A stretch of 64,000 nt of DNA from Kitasatospora mediocidica KCTC 9733 (GTDB taxonomy: Bacteria > Actinomycetota > Actinomycetes > Streptomycetales > Streptomycetaceae), in NCBI RefSeq assembly GCF_000744225.1, contig NZ_JQLN01000007.1, positions 310,001 through 374,000 on the forward strand, given 5' to 3'. The position numbers and the translations under genes are program-made. This document shows, in pieces, positions 1 through 7,804 of the stretch. The notes beneath the pieces were generated by a model, which saw nothing but the letters and a program-made list of their open reading frames with translations, was not told the origin of the DNA and did not search any database. The stretch's first letter is position 1. Every line of letters starts with the position of its first letter.

Positions 1-14
1 GGATTCGAACCTCC
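1..14 (-). other. tRNA-like T-arm fragment at window edge
   Basis: Read on the minus strand, the first 14 bases give a T-stem 5' arm GGAGG, the loop TTCGAAT and the first two bases of the pairing arm; the rest lies outside the window. The upstream minus-strand sequence does not fold into a 7-base anticodon loop. This is therefore either the 3' end of an unusual tRNA or a tRNA 3'-end fragment such as an attachment-site core. It is too short to decide. Confidence 0.3.
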
Positions 15-101
15 ACTGTGACCCCTGGGTCAGCTTCAACATCAGCTTCAGCTTGCGCCCTTCAGCGCACCCCACCGTCTGCACGGGGGGCGATCATGAG
101 G

Positions 102-863
102 CTACCTGAAGAGGTAGCCGAACACCGCGTCACCGATCCGCTGGTCGGTCACCTCGGCGCTGTTGGCCTCCTCGCGGGCGAACTTGACGGCCTGCTGGAG
201 CCGTTCCAGGCGCTCCGCGAGCTCGTTCACCCGGCGGGCCGGGAGCGCGCCGGAGAACTTCACCGTCGTCCAGTACCCGACCGGGATGTCCTCGTAGTAG
301 ACCTCGACCTGGGCCGGGTGCTTCTCGGTGGCCTCGGCCTTCACGTGGTTGCGCGGGACCTTCTTGGTGCGGATGGTGCGCACCGCGTCGGTCTTCCAGG
401 AGTCCGTGGAGGGGTCGAGGTTCCACGACTCGGCGGCATCCAGCACCGGGAGCTTGCGCACGAAGGTGTGCAGGTCGGCGAGCTGCTTCTCCAGGAAGAG
501 CAGGTAGGGCACCGGCACCTGCGCCAGCAGCACCACACCGTCGACCACCACGTCCGCGCTGGCGCTGCGGTTGGCCCAGTCCTTGGTGGCGGTCACGTCG
601 AAGAGCCGGGTGAGCGTCGCCGCGGTGCTCCGCAGGATGTCCTCGGCCTTGATCTGGACCCGGCTGGACTCGGGCGGCAGCTGCTCGCCCTCCTCGTCCT
701 TGGGCTGGTAGGTCCGGGAGATCCCGGCCAGCAACGCAGGCTTCTGGAGGTCCTGGTGAGCCTGGGTCAGCTCCTGGAAGGACTTGGACTTGACGCCCTT
801 TTCGACGGCGATGATCTGATTCAGCTTCGGCACCCGCAGAACGTACCAGTGTTCGAGCGCCAT
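102..863 (-). CDS. conserved actinobacterial protein of unknown function (DUF7873-like)
   Basis: A 253-residue protein starting MALEHWYVLRVPKLNQ. I chose the ATG at 863 because AAAGGGCGGG lies just upstream; a longer open frame would run into the terminator between this gene and pheT. It has no signal peptide or membrane segment. The N-terminal half is rich in K, E and Q (QELTQAHQDLQKP), and the end (RRVNELAERLERLQQAVKFAREEAN) looks like an amphipathic helix. From memory it resembles a streptomycete family that carries only a DUF label. It follows pheT in the same direction but is separated from it by a strong hairpin, so it probably has its own promoter. Function unknown. Confidence 0.7.
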   Translation of the reverse strand: MALEHWYVLRVPKLNQIIAVEKGVKSKSFQELTQAHQDLQKPALLAGISRTYQPKDEEGEQLPPESSRVQIKAEDILRSTAATLTRLFDVTATKDWANRSASADVVVDGVVLLAQVPVPYLLFLEKQLADLHTFVRKLPVLDAAESWNLDPSTDSWKTDAVRTIRTKKVPRNHVKAEATEKHPAQVEVYYEDIPVGYWTTVKFSGALPARRVNELAERLERLQQAVKFAREEANSAEVTDQRIGDAVFGYLFR

Positions 864-877
864 TCGCCCGCCCTTTT

Positions 878-910
878 CCGGCATCCGGCATCCGGCATCC
901 GGCATCCGGC
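878..910. repeat. heptanucleotide tandem repeat CCGGCAT x4.7
   Basis: Four perfect copies of CCGGCAT (878-905) are followed by a partial fifth copy. The array ends 15 bases upstream of the start codon of the 253-residue protein, in its leader or promoter. Slippage would change the spacing of upstream elements. Confidence 0.85.
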
Positions 911-917
911 CGGGAAC

Positions 918-959
918 GCCAGGGGCCCCGGACCGCAACTGCGGTCCGGGGCCCCTGGC
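918..959. terminator. perfect 20-bp hairpin downstream of pheT
   Basis: Bases 918-937 and 940-959 are exact reverse complements. As a folded stem this gives about 18 bp and a 6-base loop. It lies 7 bases past the pheT stop. There is no T-run, which is usual for streptomycete terminators. It separates pheST from the next gene. Confidence 0.8.
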
Positions 960-965
960 ATCGTG

Positions 966-3485
966 CTACGCGCCGCGCAGCACCGCGCCCGTACGGGCCT
1001 CGGCGGAGGCCACCGCCGCCGCGCGGGCGGTCGAGGCCTCGTCGGCGGTCAGCGTGCGGTCGGTGGCGCGGAACCGCAGCGCGTACGCCAGCGACTTCTT
1101 GCCCGCACCCACCTGCTCGCCCTCGAAGACGTCGAACAGCCGGATGGCCTCCAGGAGTTCACCCGCGCCCTCGCGCAGCGCCAGCTCCACCCGGGCCGCC
1201 GGGACGTCGCGGTCAACGATCAGCGCGACGTCCTGGGTGGCCACCGGGAAGCCGGAGACCGCCGGGCCCTCGACCGTCCGCGCGCCGTCGGCGCTCAGCA
1301 GGTCCAGGTCCAGCTCCATCGCGCTGGTGCGCTCCGGCAGGTGCAGCGCCTTGACGACCCGCGGGTGCAGCTCGCCGGCGTGGCCGACCAGCCGGTCGGT
1401 GCCCGCCGCGTACAGCGCCGCGCAACGGCCCGGGTGCCAGGGGGCGTGCTGGTCCTGACGGACCTCCAGCTCCACGCCGGCCGCGCGGGCCACCGTGCGG
1501 GCCGCCTCGACGGCGTCGGCCCAGCCGGACGGCGCACCGGCGCCCCACCAGCCGGCCGGCTGCCGCTCGCCGGCCAGCGCGACCGCGATCCGGCGCGGCT
1601 GGTCGGGCAGCGCGGCGTCCAGCGCGGCCAGCTCCTCGGCCGTGGGACGGCGGTCGACGGCCGGGCGCGGCGCGACCACGGGCTCGGGCTTGGGCCGGAA
1701 GACCAGGCCCGCCTCGAAGATCGCCAGGTCGGTGTTGCCACGGCCGACGTTGCGCCGCAGGGTGGCGAGGAGGCCCGGCAGCAGCGTGGTGCGCAGCGCC
1801 GGCTCCTCGTCGTTCAGCGGGTTGACCAGCTTGACGGTGCGCCGGCGCTCGTCATCCGCCGCCAGGCCCAGCGCGTCGAAGGCCGCGTCGCCGAGGAACG
1901 GGTAGTTGTTGACCTCGACGTAGCCGGCCGCGGCCAGCGCCACGCCGACCCGGCGGTGCATCCGCTGGGCCTCGGTCAGACCGCGGCCCGGCGGCACGGT
2001 GGGCATCCGGGCGGGGACGTTGTCGTAGCCCTCCAGCCGGATGACCTCCTCCACCAGGTCGTTGGGGTCGGTGAGGTCCAGGCGCCAGGTCGGCGGGGTG
2101 ACCTCCAGGACGTCGGAGCCGGAGACCGCGCAGCCGACCTCCTGCAGGCGCCGGGTGACGGTCTCGCGGCCGTACTCGGTGCCGGCCACCCGGTCGGGCA
2201 GGTCGGCGGCGATGGTGATGGTGCGCATCGGGCGCGGGGCCGCGATGTCGGTGACACCGGCCTCGGCCGTGCCGCCGGCGATCAGCACCAGCAGGTCCAC
2301 CGCGCGCTGGGCGGCGGCGCGGGACGCCTCCGGGTCCACCCCGCGCTCGAAGCGCTTGGAGGCCTCGGACGGCAGCTTGTGCCGCTTGGCGCTGCGGGCG
2401 ACGGCGACCGGGTCGAAGTGCGCGGCCTCGATGATCACCTCGGTGGAGCCGGTGACCTCGCCGGTCTCCGGGTCGGTCACCGCGTCGAGGATCTCGGTCG
2501 AGGCGCCGCCCATGACACCCGCCAGGCCGATCGGCCCGGAGTTGTCGCAGATCAGCAGGTCGTCGGCGGAGAGCTTGCGCTTGACGCCGTCCAACGTGGT
2601 GAGCTGCTCGCCCTCGCTCGCGCGGCGGACCTGCAGCGGGCCGTCCACCCGGTTGCGGTCGTAGGCGTGCAGCGGCTGACCGACCTCCAGCATCACGTAG
2701 TTGGTGATGTCGACGGTCAGCGAGATCGGCCGCACGTGCATCTTCTGCAGGCGGCGCTGCAGCCAGATCGGCGACTGGGCGGCCGGGTCGATGCCGGTCA
2801 CCGTGCGGGCCACGAAGCGGTCGCAGCCCACCGGGTCGGCGACCTTGACCAGGTAGCCGTACGAGTTGGCCGGCGGCACGTCCAGCAGCGCCGGGTCGGC
2901 CAGCGGCAGCCCGTACGCGGCGGCGGCCTCGCGGGCCACCCCGCGCATCGAGAGGCAGTAGCCGCGGTCGGGGGTGACCGCGATGTCCAGCACCTCGTCG
3001 ACCAGCTGGAGCAGCTCGATCGCGTCGGTGCCGGGCTCGAACTCCGGCGGCAGCACGATGATGCCGTCATGGTCGTCGCCCATGCCGAGCTCGCGCGCCG
3101 AGCAGATCATGCCGGCCGAGGTGTGGCCGTAGGTCTGCCGCGCGGCGATCGGGAACGGTCCGGGCAGCACGGCGCCGGGGAGCACCACGACGACCTTGTC
3201 GCCGACCGCGAAGTTGCGGGCGCCGCAGACGATCTCCTGCGGCTCGCCGGTGCCGTTGGCGTCGCCGACGTTCACCCAGCAGTGCCGGATCGGCTTCTTG
3301 AAGCCGGTCAACTCCTCGATGGACAGCACCTGGCCGACCACCAGCGGACCCTTGAGGTCGCCGCCGAGCTGCTCGACGGTCTCGACCTCCAGGCCGGCCC
3401 GGATCAGCCGCTCGGCGACGTCGCGGCCGGTCTCACCGGCGGGCAGGTCGACGTACTCACGCAGCCAGGAAAGCGGGACGCGCAT
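966..3485 (-). CDS. pheT: phenylalanine--tRNA ligase beta subunit
   Basis: An 839-residue protein of normal length for the bacterial beta chain of the alpha2-beta2 PheRS, which charges tRNA-Phe in the cytoplasm. The N-terminus (MRVPLSWLREYVDLP) and the following tRNA-binding OB-fold region (about residues 40-155, with GLEVETVEQ and IVCGARNF) are typical. The B3/4 editing region and B5 domain follow, with EASKRFERGVDP near residue 375. The C-terminal ferredoxin-like anticodon-binding domain occupies the last 95 residues (SGFPVATQDVALIVDRDVP). Its ATG overlaps the pheS stop by one base (TGATG), so the two subunits are translationally coupled. It ends just before a strong hairpin. Confidence 0.97.
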   Translation of the reverse strand: MRVPLSWLREYVDLPAGETGRDVAERLIRAGLEVETVEQLGGDLKGPLVVGQVLSIEELTGFKKPIRHCWVNVGDANGTGEPQEIVCGARNFAVGDKVVVVLPGAVLPGPFPIAARQTYGHTSAGMICSARELGMGDDHDGIIVLPPEFEPGTDAIELLQLVDEVLDIAVTPDRGYCLSMRGVAREAAAAYGLPLADPALLDVPPANSYGYLVKVADPVGCDRFVARTVTGIDPAAQSPIWLQRRLQKMHVRPISLTVDITNYVMLEVGQPLHAYDRNRVDGPLQVRRASEGEQLTTLDGVKRKLSADDLLICDNSGPIGLAGVMGGASTEILDAVTDPETGEVTGSTEVIIEAAHFDPVAVARSAKRHKLPSEASKRFERGVDPEASRAAAQRAVDLLVLIAGGTAEAGVTDIAAPRPMRTITIAADLPDRVAGTEYGRETVTRRLQEVGCAVSGSDVLEVTPPTWRLDLTDPNDLVEEVIRLEGYDNVPARMPTVPPGRGLTEAQRMHRRVGVALAAAGYVEVNNYPFLGDAAFDALGLAADDERRRTVKLVNPLNDEEPALRTTLLPGLLATLRRNVGRGNTDLAIFEAGLVFRPKPEPVVAPRPAVDRRPTAEELAALDAALPDQPRRIAVALAGERQPAGWWGAGAPSGWADAVEAARTVARAAGVELEVRQDQHAPWHPGRCAALYAAGTDRLVGHAGELHPRVVKALHLPERTSAMELDLDLLSADGARTVEGPAVSGFPVATQDVALIVDRDVPAARVELALREGAGELLEAIRLFDVFEGEQVGAGKKSLAYALRFRATDRTLTADEASTARAAAVASAEARTGAVLRGA

Positions 3486-4606
3486 CAGATCTCCATCCCG
3501 AACGGGAGAGTGAAGCGCACATCACCCTCGACCATGTCGCGCATGTCGGCGACGTTGTGACGATTCATCAGGATCCGCTCCAGGCCCAGGCCGAAGGCGA
3601 ACCCGCTGTAGCGGTTCGGGTCGACACCGCTGGCGATCAGCACCCGCGGGTTGACCACGCCGCAGCCGCCGAGCTCGATCCAGCCCTCGGACGAACAGGT
3701 GCGGCAGGGCCGGTCCGGGTTGCCGACGCTGGCGCCCCGGCAGACGAAGCACTGCAGGTCCACCTCGGCGCTCGGCTCGGTGAACGGGAAGTACGAAGGC
3801 CGCCAGCGCAGCTCCAGCTCGTCCCCGATCAGCTTGGAGACCAGCTGCTCGATGGTGCCCTTGAGGTCGGCGAAGGTGATGCCCTCGTCCACCGCGATGC
3901 CCTCGACCTGCCGGAAGACCGGGGTGTGGGTGGCGTCCAGCTCGTCCGTCCGGTAGACCCGGCCGGGGCAGATCGCGTAGATCGGCGGCTCGCGGTCGAG
4001 CATGGTCCGGATCTGCACCGGCGAGGTCTGGGTGCGCAGCACGACGCCCGAGTCGGGCGAGCCGTCGGGGGCCGCGACGAAGAAGGTGTCCTGCATCGAG
4101 CGGGCCGGGTGGTCCGGGCCCAGGTTGAGGGCGTCGAAGTTGAGCCACTCCGCCTCGACCTCGGGACCCTCGGCGACCTCGTAGCCCATCGCGACGAAGG
4201 TGTCCTCGATCCGCTCGGCCAGCGTGGTCAGCGGGTGCCGGGCGCCGCGCGGGGCACGGTCGAACGGCAGCGTGACGTCCACCGCCTCCTCGACCAGCAC
4301 GCGGGCGTCGCGCTCCGCCTCCAGCTCGGCCTGACGCTTCGCCAGCGCCTGGTTGACCGCGCCACGGGCCTGGCCGATCAGCTTGCCGGCCGCAGCCTTG
4401 GCCTGCGGGGGCAGTGCGCCGATCTCGCGGTTGGCGAGCGAGAGCGCCGACCGGTCGCCGGTGTGCGCGACCTTGGCCTGCTTCAGCTCGTCGAGGCCGG
4501 TCGCCGCGGCGAAGGCCGCGATCGCCTCGTCCCGGGCTCGCTCGACCTCTTCGGGCTTCAATGCCTCGACCTCCACCGGGTCGTACGACTTATTGGGTGC
4601 GGACAT
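3485..4606 (-). CDS. pheS: phenylalanine--tRNA ligase alpha subunit
   Basis: A 373-residue catalytic subunit of PheRS. The N-terminal coiled coil (about residues 20-110) precedes the class II synthetase core. Core signatures visible are LRTQTSPVQIRTM, RVYRTDELDATHTPVFRQVEG and the final GFAFGLGLERILMNRHNVADMR. A Cys group (CFVCRGASVGNPDRPCRTC) is present, as in other actinobacterial PheS. The ATG at 4606 has GGGAAAG seven bases upstream. The gene is first of the pheST pair and overlaps pheT by one base. It follows a 211-base gap after the sensor kinase gene. Confidence 0.97.
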   Translation of the reverse strand: MSAPNKSYDPVEVEALKPEEVERARDEAIAAFAAATGLDELKQAKVAHTGDRSALSLANREIGALPPQAKAAAGKLIGQARGAVNQALAKRQAELEAERDARVLVEEAVDVTLPFDRAPRGARHPLTTLAERIEDTFVAMGYEVAEGPEVEAEWLNFDALNLGPDHPARSMQDTFFVAAPDGSPDSGVVLRTQTSPVQIRTMLDREPPIYAICPGRVYRTDELDATHTPVFRQVEGIAVDEGITFADLKGTIEQLVSKLIGDELELRWRPSYFPFTEPSAEVDLQCFVCRGASVGNPDRPCRTCSSEGWIELGGCGVVNPRVLIASGVDPNRYSGFAFGLGLERILMNRHNVADMRDMVEGDVRFTLPFGMEI

Positions 4607-4817
4607 CTCTATCTTTCCCGTGCTCCAGCTCGTCCGTGCTCAGGTCATTTCCATCGGCTACGCCCTGCGTGGCCGGGGCGCGGGCAGACCGATCCCACCG
4701 CATGCACGGGGAGGGTGTCCGCGGCTCAGCCGCACAGGGCGTTACACCAGGTCGAGTGTAGTCGCAGGGCGCCTGGCGCCTGCTTTTCCACCGCCCGCCG
4801 GGCCCACCGTCCAGGAT
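4607..4817 (-). promoter_or_regulatory. probable pheST promoter/leader region
   Basis: A gene-free stretch between the kinase stop and pheS. On the minus strand a TACACT element (4760-4755) could be a -10 hexamer. It sits in a short inverted repeat, TACAC-N8-GTGTA (4743-4760). I looked for a Phe-rich leader peptide with a terminator, or a T-box consensus, and saw neither. Confidence 0.35.
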
Positions 4818-5945
4818 TCAGGACATGAAGTCGGGCACTGCGGCGGGCAGGATAAATCGGAACCGCGCGCCGCCACCGGGGGCGCGGTCGATCCTGATGG
4901 CGCCCCCGTGGGCCTCCACGATGCCCTTGACGATATAGAGGCCCAGGCCGGTGCCACCGCGCTTGCTGCCGCGCCAGAAGCGGGTGAAGACGCGCGGCAT
5001 CGACTCCTCGGGGATGCCGCTGCCTTCGTCGCTCACGGTGACCGCTGTGCCTTCCACGAAACGGGGTGGGGTGCCCGGGTGCTCCCAGGACGCGGCCTCG
5101 ACGATCTCCTTCGCCGGTGCCACCTCGATGGTGACAGTCCCCTCGCCGTGGCGCACCGCGTTTTCCAGCAGGTTGGCCAGCACCTGGTCGATCTTGTCGG
5201 GGTCGGCCCACTGCTGGGTCAGACCGTCGGTGATCCGGATGTCGAAACGGTCCTCCGGGATGCCCGCGGCGATCTTGCCGGCCACGTGCCGGTGCACCGC
5301 CTTGGCGAGGTCGACCACCTGCTTGCGCAGCTCCAGGCGGCCGGCGTCGATCCGGGAGATGTCCAGCAGTTCGGCGATCAGCCGGGTCACCCGGTCGGCG
5401 TCGGAGTTGACGGTCTCCAGCATCAGCCGCTTCTGGCCGTCGGTGAACCGCTCCCACTTGTTGAGCAGCGTCGCGGTGAAGCCCTTGACGCTGGTCAGCG
5501 GGGAACGCAACTCGTGCGCGACGGTGGCGATCAGCTCGGCGTGCGCCCGCTCGGTGCGCCGGCGCGCCTCGGTGCCGCGCAGCGCGACCAGCACCCGCAG
5601 CACCGGGCCGCGCGGGCGCTCCCGGACGTACTGGGCGGAGACCAGCACCTCACGGCCGCCGGGCAGCAGCAGGTTGCGCTCGGGCTGGCGGGTGCGGATC
5701 GCCAGGCCGCCGTACGGATCGGTCAGCGGCCACCAGCGGCGGCCGTCGAGGTCCTCCAGCGGGAGCACCTCGTCCAGCGGCCGGCCCAGCACGGAGGCCG
5801 CGCCGAAGCCGGTCAGCCGGGCGGCGGCCCGGTTGAAGCAGACCACCCGGCCCCGCTCGTCGGCGATCACCAGGCCGTCCGGCAGCTCGTCCGGGTCCAT
5901 CGGCGGCGCCGCCGCCGGCCCTGGCCGATCCTCGCTGCCGACCAT
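4818..5945 (-). CDS. PAS-domain sensor histidine kinase
   Basis: A 375-residue cytoplasmic kinase with no membrane segments. A PAS domain fills about residues 20-130 (LPDGLVIADERGRVVCFNRAAARLTG). HisKA follows with the phospho-acceptor in ATVAHELRSPL. HATPase_c carries the N box (LANLLENAVRHGEG), G1 box (SDEGSGIP) and G2 box (GGTGLGLYIVK). The ATG at 5945 was chosen because GGGGAGGA lies six bases upstream; longer starts have no such site. No response regulator gene is adjacent, so it is an orphan kinase. This matches the gene normally lying between pheS and the methyltransferase in streptomycetes. Signal and partner are unknown. Confidence 0.9.
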   Translation of the reverse strand: MVGSEDRPGPAAAPPMDPDELPDGLVIADERGRVVCFNRAAARLTGFGAASVLGRPLDEVLPLEDLDGRRWWPLTDPYGGLAIRTRQPERNLLLPGGREVLVSAQYVRERPRGPVLRVLVALRGTEARRRTERAHAELIATVAHELRSPLTSVKGFTATLLNKWERFTDGQKRLMLETVNSDADRVTRLIAELLDISRIDAGRLELRKQVVDLAKAVHRHVAGKIAAGIPEDRFDIRITDGLTQQWADPDKIDQVLANLLENAVRHGEGTVTIEVAPAKEIVEAASWEHPGTPPRFVEGTAVTVSDEGSGIPEESMPRVFTRFWRGSKRGGTGLGLYIVKGIVEAHGGAIRIDRAPGGGARFRFILPAAVPDFMS

Positions 5946-5991
5946 GGGTGTCCTCCCCATCCGAGCCCACCCGTCCACCGACGAGACGACC

Positions 5992-6867
5992 CTAGCGCTC
6001 CGCACCCGGGGCGCGACACCCTGCGGACGAACGCTGGGCGCGGGCCGAGGCGTAGAGGCACACGGCGGCGGCCGTGGCGAGATTGAGGCTTTCGGCGTGC
6101 CCGTGGATGGGCACGCGCACCACCTCGTCGGCGAGTGCGCGGGTCTCCTCCGGCAGGCCCCAGGCCTCGTTGCCGAAGACCCAGGCGGTCGGCGCGCCCA
6201 GCGTGCCCTCGTCCAGCTCCTGGTCCAGGTCGCGCTCCCCCGCGCCGTCGGCGGCCAGCACCCGCACCCCCGCGGCGCGCAGCTCGGCCACCACCTGCTC
6301 GACCGGGACGCCGACCGCCACCGGCAGGTGGAAGAGGCTGCCGACCGAGGCCCTCACGGCCTTGGGGTTGTAGAGGTCCACCGAGGCGTCGGTGAGCACC
6401 ACCGCGTCGGCACCCGCCGCGTCGGCCGTGCGCAGCACCGTCCCGGCGTTGCCGGGGTCGCGGACGTGCGCGAGCACCGCGACCAGTCGCGGGCGGGAGC
6501 GCAGGATCTCCTCGAACGGCGTGTCCAGGAAGCGGCAGAGCGCCACGATGCCCTGCGGGGTGACCGTGTCGCAGATCTCCGCGATCACCTCGTCGGTGGC
6601 GGTCAGCACCGGCAGGCCGGCCCGCTCGGCGGCCTCGACGAGGTCGGCGTGCCGCTCGGCGGCCTCCATCGTCAGGTAGACCTCCACCACGGCGTGCTGG
6701 TCGCCGCCCGGCAGCAGTCCGAACGCCACCGCCTCGCGGACCGCCTGCGGGCCCTCGGCCAGGAAGCGTCGGTCCTTGCCGCGTTGCGCCCGGCGGGCCA
6801 GCTTGCGGGCGGCGATGACGCGCGGCGAGCGCAGCGAGCTGAGCAGGGGGATGTCGGTACCGGCCAT
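5992..6867 (-). CDS. TrmH/SpoU family RNA 2'-O-methyltransferase
   Basis: A 291-residue SPOUT-fold enzyme using S-adenosylmethionine to methylate a ribose in rRNA or tRNA. An N-terminal substrate-binding domain (RKLARRAQRGKDRRFLAEGPQAV) is followed by the three SPOUT motifs: HVRDPGNAGTVLRTADAAG, WVFGNEAWGLP and PIHGHAESLNLATAAAVCLYA. These form the C-terminal trefoil knot. The start at 6867 (MAGTDIPLLSS) is preferred because an earlier ATG at 6930 lies inside the terminator of the ribosomal protein operon. Its position downstream of rplT suggests a translation-related role. The target nucleotide cannot be told from sequence. Confidence 0.92.
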   Translation of the reverse strand: MAGTDIPLLSSLRSPRVIAARKLARRAQRGKDRRFLAEGPQAVREAVAFGLLPGGDQHAVVEVYLTMEAAERHADLVEAAERAGLPVLTATDEVIAEICDTVTPQGIVALCRFLDTPFEEILRSRPRLVAVLAHVRDPGNAGTVLRTADAAGADAVVLTDASVDLYNPKAVRASVGSLFHLPVAVGVPVEQVVAELRAAGVRVLAADGAGERDLDQELDEGTLGAPTAWVFGNEAWGLPEETRALADEVVRVPIHGHAESLNLATAAAVCLYASARAQRSSAGCRAPGAER

Positions 6868-6906
6868 GAGGGTGCGCTGGTCTCGCTTCTCTGGAGGGGA
6901 AGACAG

Positions 6907-6943
6907 ATCAGACCCGCAGGCTGAAGCCACCTGCGGGTCTGAT
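6907..6943 (-). terminator. terminator of the infC-rpmI-rplT operon
   Basis: A perfect 14-bp inverted repeat (6907-6920 with 6930-6943) with a 9-base loop lies 25 bases after the rplT stop. It falls between rplT and the methyltransferase gene in the direction of transcription. Confidence 0.8.
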
Positions 6944-6968
6944 TGCGGTGCGGTGATCCTGGGAGGGA

Positions 6969-7364
6969 TCAGGCGGCGTCGGCAGCGGCCTTCGGCGCGT
7001 TGACGTCGGTCGGCAGCGCCTTCTGGGCAGCCTCGACCAGCGACGCGAACGCGTTCGGGTCGTGGACGGCCAGCTCGGCCAGCATCTTGCGGTCGATCTC
7101 GATGCTGGCGGCCTTGAGGCCCTGCACGAAGCGGTTGTAGGTCATGCCGTTGGCACGGGCCGCAGCGTTGATGCGCTGGATCCAGAGCTGACGGAAGTCA
7201 CCCTTGCGCTTCTTGCGGTCGTTGTAGTTGTAAACGAGCGAGTGGGTGACCTGCTCCTTGGCCTTGCGGTAAAGGCGCGACCGCTGGCCGCGGTAGCCCT
7301 TCGCCCGCTCAAGGATGACCCGGCGCTTCTTGTGGGCGTTTACTGCCCGCTTGACGCGTGCCAC
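6969..7364 (-). CDS. rplT: 50S ribosomal protein L20
   Basis: A 131-residue L20, which binds 23S rRNA early in large-subunit assembly. The N-terminus (MARVKRAVNAHKKRRVILERAKGYRGQRS) and the globular part (FRQLWIQRINAAARANGMTYNRF) are diagnostic. A short Ala/Asp-rich tail (KALPTDVNAPKAAADAA) extends past the usual end near 118 residues, as in other actinobacteria. It is the last gene of the infC-rpmI-rplT operon, about 104 bases after rpmI. In many bacteria L20 represses its own operon; no specific L20 site was recognised here. Confidence 0.97.
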   Translation of the reverse strand: MARVKRAVNAHKKRRVILERAKGYRGQRSRLYRKAKEQVTHSLVYNYNDRKKRKGDFRQLWIQRINAAARANGMTYNRFVQGLKAASIEIDRKMLAELAVHDPNAFASLVEAAQKALPTDVNAPKAAADAA

Positions 7365-7468
7365 TTCATTACTCCTTGGGTTGGACCACGGACTACTTCA
7401 CGCGGTCCGTCAATCGATTGGGTCGGTAAGGATCAGCCGGATTCCGCGGCCCTGGGGCCACGGCGGGA

Positions 7469-7663
7469 TCACTTGCCGAGAAGCTTCTTGACCTTCTTGA
7501 CGTCCGCGGGGGCCACCACGACGGTGCCGGCCAGCTTGCGGGTCAGCGTGGAGGGCTTGTGCTCCAGCAGGTGGCGACGGCCGGCACGCTCGCGCAGCAC
7601 CTTGCCCGAGCCCGTGATCTTGAAGCGCTTGCTGGCGCCGCTGTGCGTCTTTTGCTTCGGCAT
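7469..7663 (-). CDS. rpmI: 50S ribosomal protein L35
   Basis: A 64-residue basic protein. The start MPKQKTHSGASKRFK and the ending DVKKVKKLLGK are typical of L35. The ATG at 7663 follows GAGAGACGGCGAT, a Shine-Dalgarno-like stretch. It is the middle gene of infC-rpmI-rplT. A longer in-frame opening upstream (to 7780) is non-coding spacer. Confidence 0.97.
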   Translation of the reverse strand: MPKQKTHSGASKRFKITGSGKVLRERAGRRHLLEHKPSTLTRKLAGTVVVAPADVKKVKKLLGK

Positions 7664-7804
7664 ATCGCCGTCTCTCCTCGTCGGTCCGCCCTGGCCCGCG
7701 TGGGTGACCACGCGGGCAGGGGCGCTGGGTGTACTCCGGTGCCGGGGCGGGGCGCCCTGGCACCGTGGTGGCCAGATCACTCGGACCGGCCGGAGCCCTG
7801 GGGC

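Noticed and set aside
1..60. Complete tRNA or tmRNA gene at the left edge
   Set aside because: Only the T-arm fits; the preceding bases do not give an anticodon arm or a clear tmRNA pseudoknot.
878..910. CRISPR-like repeat
   Set aside because: The 7-base units are contiguous with no spacers; this is a microsatellite-like tandem repeat. No CRISPR array or cas gene was seen in the window.
18..3560. Very long plus-strand open frame opposite pheT
   Set aside because: It is the antisense of pheT; high GC keeps the opposite frame open. The product is His/Arg/Gly-rich low-complexity sequence with no family features.
4607..4817. T-box or Phe-rich leader peptide before pheS
   Set aside because: No T-box consensus, no run of Phe codons and no terminator/antiterminator pair seen.
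6868..6930. Earlier ATG (6930) for the TrmH-type methyltransferase
   Set aside because: It would place the start inside the rplT operon terminator.
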